Virus record (IMG/VR): IMGVR_UViG_3300014933_000005
Location: 1 to 22,590 of that record
Strand: one strand, 5' to 3'
DNA length: 22,590 nt
DNA from: a virus
Made by a program: the position numbers and the translations under genes. Shown here piece by piece: positions 14,807-22,396 of the stretch. A model generated the notes under the pieces. That model saw only the letters and a program-made list of their open reading frames with translations, searched no databases and was not told where the DNA came from. How positions within the stretch are numbered: the first letter of the stretch is position 1; every line of letters starts with the position of its first letter.

Positions 14807-15441
14807 GTACAACAATGACCGCGCTGGATAGCTCGTCTATTCGGCAAGTTGAATTTATTAGGCTGACCATGCCTTCTAATACATATACGTTCTGCAACGC
14901 CGCAGCACCTATAACCGTCAACAGCATCACATTTAGCAACCTTGGCAGTTTGCTTCAGTTGGGCGACATCAAGAGCAACATCAAAGCAACAAGCTCTGAC
15001 TTGTCCATTTCATTGGCTGGCGTGGATGGAACAAACATTTCAATCGTTTTGAGTTCTGGTATTAAAGGCTCAAAAATTGAAGTGTGGCGTGGATTTCTTG
15101 ACTCCAACAATCAAATCATCACAACACCAACCCAACAGTTTTTCAAACGGTATCAGGGTATTGTCTCCAACTACTCCATCACAGAAGACTGGAATGAGGA
15201 GGCCCGAACTCGTGTTGCCACTGTTGGTTTGTCTTGTGCCTCGTTTCGGACAATCTTGGAAAACCGTGTTGGTGGACTTCGCACAACGCCAAACAGTTGG
15301 CAATCTCAATATCCCGGAGATACAAGCATGAATCGGGTACAGTCGATTGCTGGTGCTTACTTCAACTTTGGTAGCCCTGTGACTTCTTCTGTCAGTCAAT
15401 CAACATCAAGTACGCCATCACAAAAGACATTTGGACAATGA
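14803..15441 (+). CDS. Tail-tip hub protein in gpL position
   Basis: 212 residues. The pattern 'RQVEFIRLTMPSNTYTFCNA...ITVNSITFSNLGSLLQLGDI', followed by 'LSISLAGVDGTNISIVL', 'GSKIEVWRGFLDSNNQII' and 'FKRYQGIVSNYSITED', is what is seen in DUF2163/hub-like tail proteins, which bridge the tape-measure end to the central fibre. 'SCASFRTILENRVGGLRT' and a possibly disordered Ser/Thr-rich tail close it. Known hubs of this type may carry Cys-rich iron-sulphur sites (lambda gpL); only two clear Cys residues are seen here, so I do not claim one. Overlaps of four bases join it to genes on both sides. Confidence 0.65.
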   Translation: MSTTMTALDSSSIRQVEFIRLTMPSNTYTFCNAAAPITVNSITFSNLGSLLQLGDIKSNIKATSSDLSISLAGVDGTNISIVLSSGIKGSKIEVWRGFLDSNNQIITTPTQQFFKRYQGIVSNYSITEDWNEEARTRVATVGLSCASFRTILENRVGGLRTTPNSWQSQYPGDTSMNRVQSIAGAYFNFGSPVTSSVSQSTSSTPSQKTFGQ

Positions 15442-15884
15442 TAAGACACGCTACAAGACACGATATACCCGCGCTGGTATGGATGATGCGGGAATACGCA
15501 AAAGAGGCTCCTGTGCCTGTTTTGGCTAATCCTGATAACCACAATGAGGAACACGTTGGCAACTTGATATTTCAGATGCTCAATGGGCGCGGATTTATTC
15601 TGATTGACGATGACCACCGGGGCATGATTTGCGCCATCATTACAAGCAATGTTTGGAGTCCACGGGTTCTGGAGTTGCGTGAGTTGGCTTGGTGGGTAAT
15701 GCCAGCGCATCGCGGAAAGTCAATTGGCGGCAGACTTTGGGTAAAGTTTGACGAAATAGCACAAGATATGCTGAACACAGGCCGAGTTGATTTTGTCTGC
15801 ACAACAGTGATGGCAAACTCGCCTTTGATAGACTACACCAAGCGCGGATATAAACCGCTTGAAGCCACATTCTTTAGGGACTAA
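15438..15884 (+). CDS. GNAT-family N-acetyltransferase inside the tail-tip operon
   Basis: 148-residue protein with the GNAT layout: 'MIRHATRHDIPALVWMMREYA' as beta1-alpha1, a 'RGFILIDDDHRGMICAI' beta2-beta3 hairpin, 'LELRELAWWVMPAHRGKSIG' containing beta4 and the acetyl-CoA pyrophosphate loop (HRGKSIGG, residues 91-98), and a closing 'DYTKRGYKPLEATF' with Tyr138 near the usual general-acid position. It should transfer an acetyl group from acetyl-CoA, but the substrate is unknown: it may be a virion protein or a host molecule. It sits exactly where lambda has gpK (NlpC/P60 peptidase), joined by a four-base overlap to the hub gene and two bases from the J gene. Confidence 0.85.
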   Translation: MIRHATRHDIPALVWMMREYAKEAPVPVLANPDNHNEEHVGNLIFQMLNGRGFILIDDDHRGMICAIITSNVWSPRVLELRELAWWVMPAHRGKSIGGRLWVKFDEIAQDMLNTGRVDFVCTTVMANSPLIDYTKRGYKPLEATFFRD

Positions 15885-15886
15885 AA

Positions 15887-18800
15887 ATGCCATCGTCACT
15901 TATTCTTATGGCAGCGGGTTTTACAACAGCGCAAATTTCTGCTCTTAGTTTTTCAATGCTTGCATCAAGATTTGCAATCAACTTTGCAGTTTCGGCTTTG
16001 CTAACTCGCGCATTTGCTCAAAATTCAGGTGCAAGTCAAGCTGTTGACAACGGAGTTCGCCAGCAAGTCCCTCCATCATCCAGCAACAGCATCCCAGTTG
16101 TTTATGGTGACGCATATTGTGGCGCTAGATTTGTGGACGCTGTATTAAGCACAGATAACAAAACCATGTATTACGTCATGGTGGTTTCGCATATCAGTCC
16201 AAATGGTCAATTTAGTTTTGATACAACAAAAATGTATTGGGGCGACCGTTTAATAACATTTGATGGAACAGACCAAACAAAGGTTGTGAGTTTGACTGAT
16301 GGTTCTGGCAACGTAGACACAAAGGTTAACGGCAATCTTTACATCAATCTTTATACATCTAATCAATCTGGCGTTATTACATCGGCAAATGGCGCTTCTG
16401 CACCATCATCTGTAATGGGTGGTAGTGATATTCCTTCAGGTCTTGCTTGGCCTGTTTCAAATAGACAAATGAATGGCTTGGCTTTTGCAATTGTCAAACT
16501 CAATTACAACCAAGATGCTCAAACAACTTCAATGCAGACGGTAACATTTCGTGCAAAGCATTATTTGAACGGCGCTGGATGTGCAAAACCCGGTGATGTT
16601 TGGTATGACTACATCACAAACGGATGGTATGGCGGCGCAATGGATACAAGCCTTGTCAACGCCGCATCTGCAACCGCACTAAATACATATTCTGACGCGA
16701 CTATTCCATATAACGGGGGTGCGTTTACACAGCCACGCTATCGAATCAACGGCGTGATTGATACTGGTCAAAGTTGTTTGAACAACATCAATCAAATTAT
16801 GGCTTCCTGTGATTCATGGAACCAATACAACAGTGCGCTTGGTCAATGGAGTGTGGTCATTAACAAAGCAGAATCGACTGGATATGCTTTTGATGATTCC
16901 AACATTGTTGGAGAGATTCGTGTCAGTGCTTATGACATCACTGGAAGCATTAACCAGATTGAAGCTCAATTTCCAAATGGCACAAACAAAGACCAAACTG
17001 ATTTGGTTTATTACGAAACACCATCTGGTCTTTTGTATCCCAATGAGCCAGTAAACAAGCAGTCAATTCAATTGCCGTTGGTAAATGATTCTGTGCAAGC
17101 TCAATATCTTGCCAACAGGATTCTTGAGCAAGCGCGTGAAGACTTGATTGTGTTTATTAGCACAACTTATGTCGGCATCCAAGTAGACGCTGGTGATGTA
17201 ATTTCAATTACCAATTCTTCTTATGGCTGGAACGCCAAATTGTTCCGTGTAATGTCAGTGTCAGAAGTCACATTGGCTGATGGCAATCTTGGCGCATCGT
17301 TTGAATTGAACGAATACAACGCACAGGTTTACGACAACGCAGACATTACAAAATTCAGCACAGTACCAAACACAAACCTTCCAGACCCATCATTCTTTGG
17401 GACTATTGCTGCTCCTACGGTTGCATCTTCATATCCATTTGCTGCCGTTCCTAGCTTTAATGTGCAGCCCTACATGGGTTCTGCCAGCTTTGCAACGTAT
17501 GTGGAAATTTGGTATTCGGCTTTCAGTTCGCCTTCAACATCGCAGTTATTCTTGGGCGGCATAACTGCAATTCCAAGCAACGGTGTTCCATACGTTGTTG
17601 GTCAAACATTGCCAACTGTTAATTTATCAATACCCGCTGGCAACTGGTATTTGTTTTCAAGAATCATAAACCCTACCGCAACAAGTCAATTTTCTCCAGC
17701 GTCTACTGTGTTTTCTTGGAGGCCAACTACATTCCAATATACGGATAGATATTTGGCTGTTGCATACGCTGACAACTCAACAGGCACATCAGGCTTTAGT
17801 TATAGCGCAAGGAATAAGTCTTATTACGGGTTATATAACAACACAACAGCAAACGGCGGGACAAACCCTGCTTTGTACACTTGGTATCAATCACCAGTAA
17901 ATTTCAGCACTGCAAATTATTTGCTTTATGCCAGTCGGCAAAACAGAAAATTTAGTTTCAATGTAGGCAATGCTGGATATTCTTCTTTGGGTGGTTCTTT
18001 TGTTCCACTTGAATCAAGTGTATACGACCAAAGCCTATGGTCTGGATTGATTGACCCAACTGGCTCAAATCAAAGTTTTATTGACTTGGATGAAAAAACA
18101 GGTCAATTGATTTCCGCTGGATATTCTGGCGCAAGCATAAATGACGGGTTTTTAAATGTTGTAAACAATCCTCAAGGCCAAATGAAAGTTGTCTTGCAAG
18201 ACTTCTTGAATTTTGGTTCTGGCATTTATACAAAATCATTTACCGCCGCAACATTAACTATTGACGTATATGGTCGGGTAGTTGGCTTCCAAGAACAAGA
18301 TCAGTTTTACTACACTGAAACTGTTTATACCGCGACATCTGGACAAACATCATTTAGCAACACACACACTGTTGGCTGGATTCTTGTGTTCCGTAATGGT
18401 CTTTTGCTTGATACAACAGAATACACAGAAACATCTACAACTGTTGTGATGTCAAATGCCTGTGTGACAGGTGAAACTGTTGTGATTATTTATATGCGTG
18501 GCGTAAGCACCTCGGCGGCTTATGTTGACACAAACATGGTAATTGCTTCAAGTACTACAAACACAATCACATATTCTTCTGCTCCTTGGCAAATCATCAA
18601 TGCTGGTGATGTGTTGACATTCTCAAATACTGGAACACCAACAACATACACGGTTGCAAGCATAAATACAACAACCAAAGTTATTACATTTACAACTTCA
18701 ATATCTGGGGCGACTGCTGGTTTGCAGGTTTACATTTATCGGGCAGCAAGCTCAAACTATGCGCCGTTTAGCAGATACACACAAAGCGTTTCTGCAATCT

Positions 18801-19207
18801 CGTCATTTACGCCAACAACGTATGCTGTGCAAAATGGCGCAGAATCAATTTACGTCAATGGATGCCAATTCAATGATATTGATTACAACATCACGGGCGC
18901 GGCAATTGATGGCTTCCCCGCTGTATTGACTGGAAATTTGACCGTCATTATGTATGCTCCAAACAACTTGAATGTCCCGGCAAGTAACATTACAAACACG
19001 GTGGCTTATTCAACGACTGGACAAACAACATATCCATTTGCAAGCAATCCATTGTCAATGGAAGTTTATGCAAACGGGGCTATTTTGGCAAAAGGTTCTG
19101 GTTATGATTACACGCCAAGTTCCGTTAATTACAACCTTTCCACCGCTTTTAATAACAATTTAACATTGCTAAATCAGCAGACTTTTGCTAGGATTGGCGC
19201 AGCATAA
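15887..19207 (+). CDS. Tail tip / central fibre protein (J-like)
   Basis: 1106-residue host-recognition protein at the tail tip. Residues 1-45 are strongly hydrophobic (LILMAAGFTTAQISALSFSM), resembling the gpI-like tail-assembly segment fused to J in some phages. 'SNSIPVVYGDAYCGARFVDAV' follows. Residues about 345-490 match the core of gpJ-type proteins (phage-tail_3 domain): 'SINQIEAQFPNGTNKDQTDL', 'QAQYLANRILEQAREDL', 'VQVDAGDVISITNSSYGW'-like (actually GIQVDAGDVISITN) and 'LGASFELNEYNAQVYDNADI'. After this come beta-rich, Ser/Thr/Asn-rich domains, with three related repeats from residue 813 to the end. The C-terminus is the likely receptor-contact part. AGGGA precedes the ATG. Confidence 0.88.
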   Translation: MPSSLILMAAGFTTAQISALSFSMLASRFAINFAVSALLTRAFAQNSGASQAVDNGVRQQVPPSSSNSIPVVYGDAYCGARFVDAVLSTDNKTMYYVMVVSHISPNGQFSFDTTKMYWGDRLITFDGTDQTKVVSLTDGSGNVDTKVNGNLYINLYTSNQSGVITSANGASAPSSVMGGSDIPSGLAWPVSNRQMNGLAFAIVKLNYNQDAQTTSMQTVTFRAKHYLNGAGCAKPGDVWYDYITNGWYGGAMDTSLVNAASATALNTYSDATIPYNGGAFTQPRYRINGVIDTGQSCLNNINQIMASCDSWNQYNSALGQWSVVINKAESTGYAFDDSNIVGEIRVSAYDITGSINQIEAQFPNGTNKDQTDLVYYETPSGLLYPNEPVNKQSIQLPLVNDSVQAQYLANRILEQAREDLIVFISTTYVGIQVDAGDVISITNSSYGWNAKLFRVMSVSEVTLADGNLGASFELNEYNAQVYDNADITKFSTVPNTNLPDPSFFGTIAAPTVASSYPFAAVPSFNVQPYMGSASFATYVEIWYSAFSSPSTSQLFLGGITAIPSNGVPYVVGQTLPTVNLSIPAGNWYLFSRIINPTATSQFSPASTVFSWRPTTFQYTDRYLAVAYADNSTGTSGFSYSARNKSYYGLYNNTTANGGTNPALYTWYQSPVNFSTANYLLYASRQNRKFSFNVGNAGYSSLGGSFVPLESSVYDQSLWSGLIDPTGSNQSFIDLDEKTGQLISAGYSGASINDGFLNVVNNPQGQMKVVLQDFLNFGSGIYTKSFTAATLTIDVYGRVVGFQEQDQFYYTETVYTATSGQTSFSNTHTVGWILVFRNGLLLDTTEYTETSTTVVMSNACVTGETVVIIYMRGVSTSAAYVDTNMVIASSTTNTITYSSAPWQIINAGDVLTFSNTGTPTTYTVASINTTTKVITFTTSISGATAGLQVYIYRAASSNYAPFSRYTQSVSAISSFTPTTYAVQNGAESIYVNGCQFNDIDYNITGAAIDGFPAVLTGNLTVIMYAPNNLNVPASNITNTVAYSTTGQTTYPFASNPLSMEVYANGAILAKGSGYDYTPSSVNYNLSTAFNNNLTLLNQQTFARIGAA
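18323..19204 (+). repeat. Three degenerate beta-module repeats at the J C-terminus
   Basis: Within the J-like gene, three segments share a pattern: an aromatic-T start, a GQT-x-F or related turn, a 'V..NG..L' strand, a D/E-Y step and a final hydrophobic strand. They lie at about 18323-18512 (YTATSGQTSF ... FRNGLLLDTTEYTET), 18770-18965 (YTQSVSAISSF ... YVNGCQFNDIDYNIT) and 18995-19204 (YSTTGQTTYPF ... YANGAILAKGSGYDYT). A different barrel-like segment separates the first two. Identity is low and is judged by eye. Confidence 0.5.
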
Positions 19208-19217
19208 GGATGTCACA

Positions 19218-19574
19218 ATGACACAAGCATACAATTTATCGCAACTTGCAAACAATCTAAACACAGCGGGTCAGCTTGATGCTACTGATGGTTTGGTTAA
19301 TGCTGTACCTATCGCAAATGGTGGTACTGGCGCATCTACGGCAAGTGCGGCAAGAACAAATTTAGGTGTTGCAGTTGGAACGGATGTTCCAAGCGTAAAT
19401 GGAACTGGTGCGACCGGAACGTGGCCCATCAATATTTCCGGTACGGCGACAACTGCATCATCCGTAACAACAACCAATTGGACAATAACTGAAGTCAGTG
19501 GTCAATTGGTATTTAAATATGGCGGCACGACCAAGTTCATCATGGACGCCACTAACGGCATCAGCGCAATCTAA
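19218..19574 (+). CDS. Small tail fibre / tip protein
   Basis: 118 residues. The ATG at 19218 has AAGGA eight bases upstream; the frame is open further back into the J gene without a better start. It has a short helical N-terminus (YNLSQLANNLNTAGQLDATD) followed by 'VPIANGGTGASTASAARTNL', a motif that is very common in phage tail fibre proteins, and then a beta-rich end (WTITEVSGQLVFKYGGTTKF). It is the first of a series of short fibre-type genes after J. It probably decorates the tip or fibre; no enzymatic motif is visible. Confidence 0.65.
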   Translation: MTQAYNLSQLANNLNTAGQLDATDGLVNAVPIANGGTGASTASAARTNLGVAVGTDVPSVNGTGATGTWPINISGTATTASSVTTTNWTITEVSGQLVFKYGGTTKFIMDATNGISAI

Positions 19575-19586
19575 GGAGCAATTTAC

Positions 19587-19943
19587 ATGACCATTACAGT
19601 AGCCGGAACCACAATTACATTCAATGACAGTACAACACAGACTACGGCAGCACCTTGTAAAGCGTGGGTGCGCTTTGATGGAACAACAGGAACTAGGGCT
19701 GGTAGTTTTAACGTCAGTAGTGTTACCGTAAACGGTACTGGTAGTTTTACTGTTAATTTTTCTTCAGCTTTAGCAAATGCCAATTACAGTTCAGTTGTTA
19801 CTCCGGGAGATGGAACATCTGTTGGTTATGGTACTCCAACGGCTTATGCGTCTACTTTTGCGACTGGTTCTTTTAATATATCAACAAGAGCAAGTGGCAG
19901 CCCAACTTCCTTTACGGCTATTTCTGCCGCTGTTTTTGATTAA
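19587..19943 (+). CDS. Small tail fibre protein
   Basis: 118 residues with a strong AAGGAG site. It opens MTITVAGTTITFNDSTTQTT, a strand-rich start often seen in short phage fibre proteins, followed by 'KAWVRFDGTTG' and 'FNVSSVTVNGTGSFTVNF...ANANYSSVV', a beta-sandwich-like module also familiar from phage tail fibres. Composition is dominated by Thr, Ser, Gly and Val. It may be a receptor-binding head domain or a decoration protein. Function is inferred from composition and from its place in the fibre cassette. Confidence 0.6.
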   Translation: MTITVAGTTITFNDSTTQTTAAPCKAWVRFDGTTGTRAGSFNVSSVTVNGTGSFTVNFSSALANANYSSVVTPGDGTSVGYGTPTAYASTFATGSFNISTRASGSPTSFTAISAAVFD

Positions 19944-19961
19944 CCTATACGAAAGATTTTT

Positions 19962-20366
19962 ATGACAAGTGTAATTGTTTTTACAAATGATGTAGGCGGG
20001 GTGTCTGTATGTATTCCAACGGGAGAATTATCTATTGAGGAAACACAGGCTAAAGATTGCCCTGAAAATTCTTATATTGTGGACGCATCATCAATTCCAC
20101 AAGAAAATAATGATTTTTTTGATGCGTGGGAACAGACAAATGGAGTCGTTACTGTAAACATCTTTAAAGCAAAAGCAATTACCAAAGCCCGGCTTCGTGT
20201 TGAACGAGAACCACTGCTTGCGGCACAAGATGTTTTATTTCAACGCGCACAAGAAAATGGCTCGTCAACCATTGCAATTGTTGCTGAAAAGAAGCGACTT
20301 CGTGACATCACGCTTTTAGCGGATAATGCTGAAACACTTGATGATTTACGCGCAATTAAATGCTAA
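19962..20366 (+). CDS. Fibre-associated protein, possible tail fibre assembly chaperone
   Basis: 134 residues. The N-terminal half is beta-rich (SVIVFTNDVGGVSVCIPTGE) with 'IEETQAKDCPENSYIVDASSIP' and 'FFDAWEQTNGVVTVNIFKAK'. The C-terminal half is strongly helical and charged (AITKARLRVEREPLLAAQDV ... IVAEKKRLRDITLLADNAET). This soluble, charged layout after a fibre gene resembles tail fibre assembly helpers (Tfa-like) and contrasts with its Thr/Ser-rich neighbours. A GAAAGA site precedes the ATG. The Tfa comparison is by analogy, not by recognised homology. Confidence 0.55.
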   Translation: MTSVIVFTNDVGGVSVCIPTGELSIEETQAKDCPENSYIVDASSIPQENNDFFDAWEQTNGVVTVNIFKAKAITKARLRVEREPLLAAQDVLFQRAQENGSSTIAIVAEKKRLRDITLLADNAETLDDLRAIKC

Positions 20367-20397
20367 CATAGCATCATAAAGACAAGACAGCATCCGT

Positions 20398-20440
20398 CCC
20401 CTGCCAGTAGGCGGGGAGCGTCACCACCTGAGAACGGGGA
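20398..20440 (+). promoter_or_regulatory. Intergenic hairpin with alternative pairing to a ribosome site
   Basis: The 79-base gap before the next gene holds CCCC-T-GCC (20398-20405), AGTA loop, GGCGGGG (20410-20416): a GC-rich hairpin with one bulged T and no T-run after it. TCCCC (20397-20401) could instead pair with GGGGA (20436-20440), the Shine-Dalgarno of the GTG start at 20446. Two exclusive structures are therefore possible; regulation is only inferred. Confidence 0.35.
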
Positions 20441-20445
20441 AAACT

Positions 20446-20934
20446 GTGGCAGTCTTTAACAAAAATTCAATCACGCAAGTAAGCGGGTTTAATAACCCCT
20501 GTATTACTGGCGAACTGGTCTATCAGCAAAAAACGTACTGGAACCTCGTTCTTACGTCTGAAGACGGTACAACTCCAGTCAATTTGACGGGCGCGACAAT
20601 CAACGCACAGATTGTTCGGCGCACACTTACCAACGTCCAAGACACTCGTTATGGTTTGTCTTTTGACATTGGCAACTACACTCCGACACCAACTGCAATT
20701 CCATTGACGATTTCCAATCGTGTGGATGCCACTGGCTCTTTCACGCTTGTGATTGATGATTCGTCTTGGAGCCTTGTGGACACTGACGCTGAAATGGCAA
20801 TCAACTCTGCCACTGGTGCTGGTTTTTCTGGACGCATCAAAATCAGCTTTCCATTAAACGGCGTTACTCCAGCAGAAGACAACATTATTTTCTTGTTGTT
20901 TATTGTCAGGTCTGATGGCATCGTAAAAGTCTAA
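20446..20934 (+). CDS. Tail tip / baseplate-type structural protein
   Basis: 162 residues beginning at GTG (20446), with GGGGA seven bases upstream; no ATG fits the conserved-looking N-terminus (MAVFNKNSITQVSGF). The protein is beta-rich: 'CITGELVYQQKTYWNLVLTS', 'NLTGATINAQIVRR', 'SFTLVIDDSSWSLVD', 'FSGRIKISFPLNG' and 'IIFLLFIVRSDGIVKV'. The layout, an Ig-like sandwich with a polar 'L.GA.I.AQI.R' strand, resembles N-terminal domains of baseplate upper proteins that anchor receptor-binding proteins. This is a resemblance in pattern only. It starts the second half of the fibre cassette. Confidence 0.55.
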   Translation: MAVFNKNSITQVSGFNNPCITGELVYQQKTYWNLVLTSEDGTTPVNLTGATINAQIVRRTLTNVQDTRYGLSFDIGNYTPTPTAIPLTISNRVDATGSFTLVIDDSSWSLVDTDAEMAINSATGAGFSGRIKISFPLNGVTPAEDNIIFLLFIVRSDGIVKV

Positions 20935-20943
20935 GGAGGCATC

Positions 20944-21237
20944 ATGGCTAATTTGACCATTAGTGCCGTTCCAAGCAATACGACAGTCACAGTACAAGAC
21001 TCAAACAACATTTTGTTGAATGTTCAACCGACTGCGAGCGTTAAAGTTGCCGTCACGCCGACACCAACACAAATTGTTCAAATCAATCGCGGGGTTCAAG
21101 GGCCAAGCGGAAGCAACATCATTGGCGGGTATCCGGTAAGTATTGCCGATGCTCAAAATTATGATGCGCTTATGTTTTTAGACAATCAATGGGTAAACAT
21201 CCCACAAGTTGAAATCGCTGACGGCGGTAATTTTTAA
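20944..21237 (+). CDS. Small fibre-cassette protein with collagen-like start motif
   Basis: 97 residues with a near-perfect AAGGAGG site. The first half is strand-rich and Thr/Val-rich (LTISAVPSNTTVTVQDSNNI). It includes RGVQGPSG, a short Gly-X-Y stretch of the kind that links fibre segments, and then 'GGYPVSIADAQNYDALMFLD' followed by 'QWVNIPQVEIADGGNF'. The ending DGGNF recalls the ending DGGTY of the next protein, suggesting a shared fibre-type terminal strand. It is probably a structural linker or decoration; no enzymatic motif is seen. Confidence 0.6.
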   Translation: MANLTISAVPSNTTVTVQDSNNILLNVQPTASVKVAVTPTPTQIVQINRGVQGPSGSNIIGGYPVSIADAQNYDALMFLDNQWVNIPQVEIADGGNF

Positions 21238-21249
21238 GGAGCCTTAATC

Positions 21250-22359
21250 ATGTCAAACACAATCCGAATCAAACGCCGCGCAAACGGTGGTGGCGCTGGC
21301 GCTCCTAGTACGCTGGCAAACGCTGAAATGGCGTTTAACGAACAAACGAACGTACTGTACTACGGCACAGGCACAGGCGGCTCTGGTGGCTCTGCAACCT
21401 CAATCATCCCGATTGCTGGCAATGGCGCTTTTGTTGACTTGTCTACCGACCAGACCATTGGCGGCAATAAGACATTCAGCAATGCAATTGTTGGTGCTAT
21501 CACTGGCAACGCTGGCACTGCCACTGCTTTGGCAACTGGTCGCACTATTGCAATCACTGGCGACTTGGCTTACACAAGCCCATCGTTTGATGGCACAACC
21601 AACGTCACTGCCACTGGCACTTTGGCTACTGTCAACAGCAATGTCGGCACATACACCAAAATCACAATCAACGGCAAGGGCTTGGCTACTGCTGGTTCGC
21701 AAGCAAGCCTGTCTGATTTGTCATCGCCTACAAGTTCTTTCAGCTTTGGCAGTCAAAACCTGACAAGCCTTGCTGACCCTGTGAATCCTCAAGATGGCGC
21801 AACCAAGAATTACGTTGACTCTGTTGCTCAAGGTTTGAATGTCAAACAGGCTTGTGTTGCCACCACAACTGGCGACATTACTCTATCTGGTTTGTCCACT
21901 CAAGCTGGTGGCGACTGGGGTTCTTCTTTGTCGTCTGGTGCGCGAGTGTTGGTAAAGAATCAAACCCTGTCGCAGAACAATGGCATCTATGTTGCTGACG
22001 CAAGCACATGGACACGGGCCATTGATGCAAACACTTGGAACGAACTGATTTCCGCTTTCACGTTCATTCAGACTGGCACAACTGAAGCTGACACTGGTTG
22101 GGTTTGTACTGTTGACGCTGGCGGTACGCTTGGCACAACTCCAATCACATGGGCGCAATTCTCTGGCGCTGGCACATACACTGCTGGCACAGGCTTGACA
22201 TTGAGTGGTTCGCAATTCAGCATCACAAACACCGCTGTAACTGCCGCTTCTTATGGCAACGTGAACGGCACTCAGCTTGCCACATTCTCTGTCAATGCTC
22301 AAGGCCAGTTGACTGCTGCTGCAACATACGACATTAACGTAGACGGCGGCACTTATTAA
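21250..22359 (+). CDS. Tail fibre protein
   Basis: 369 residues, AAGGAG before the ATG. The N-terminus (TIRIKRRANGG...APSTLANAEMAFNEQTNVLYYG) has the 'KR....P..L...E.A.N' pattern of phage fibre attachment modules. A long Thr/Gly/Ala-rich, strand-rich region follows. The segment 'PVNPQDGATKNYVDSVAQGLNVK' (about residues 178-200) is a very common motif in phage tail fibres, leading into 'GARVLVKNQTLSQNNGIYVA' and 'TWTRAIDANTWNELISAF', also a widespread fibre domain. The C-terminus ends in a beta-strand-rich 'FSVNAQGQLTAAATYDINVD'. It probably forms a trimeric side or tip fibre. GC and codon use look like the neighbouring structural genes. Confidence 0.75.
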   Translation: MSNTIRIKRRANGGGAGAPSTLANAEMAFNEQTNVLYYGTGTGGSGGSATSIIPIAGNGAFVDLSTDQTIGGNKTFSNAIVGAITGNAGTATALATGRTIAITGDLAYTSPSFDGTTNVTATGTLATVNSNVGTYTKITINGKGLATAGSQASLSDLSSPTSSFSFGSQNLTSLADPVNPQDGATKNYVDSVAQGLNVKQACVATTTGDITLSGLSTQAGGDWGSSLSSGARVLVKNQTLSQNNGIYVADASTWTRAIDANTWNELISAFTFIQTGTTEADTGWVCTVDAGGTLGTTPITWAQFSGAGTYTAGTGLTLSGSQFSITNTAVTAASYGNVNGTQLATFSVNAQGQLTAAATYDINVDGGTY

Positions 22360-22368
22360 AATCAACCC

Positions 22369-22380
22369 TGCTATATAGCA
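22369..22380. repeat. Perfect 12-base palindrome before the last gene
   Basis: TGCTATATAGCA is its own reverse complement. It lies in the 37-base gap between two fibre genes, 16 bases before the ATG at 22397. TGCTATATA also looks like an extended -10 element, but no -35 box stands 17 bases upstream and a start there would leave almost no leader. It is noted as a palindrome only. Confidence 0.4.
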
Positions 22381-22396
22381 ACAGAAGGGAAGCCAC

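Noticed and set aside
20398-20416. GC-rich hairpin as a terminator after the gene ending at 20366
   Set aside because: There is no T-run after the stem; the following bases are AGCGTCACC.
21287-21763. Plus-strand 158-codon frame inside the fibre gene at 21250
   Set aside because: It is a Leu/Ala-rich shadow of a repetitive fibre gene, with no ribosome site and no independent support.
22369-22380. TGCTATATAGCA as an extended -10 promoter for the last fibre gene
   Set aside because: There is no -35 element at the right distance, and the implied start would fall at the ribosome site, so it is kept only as a palindrome.
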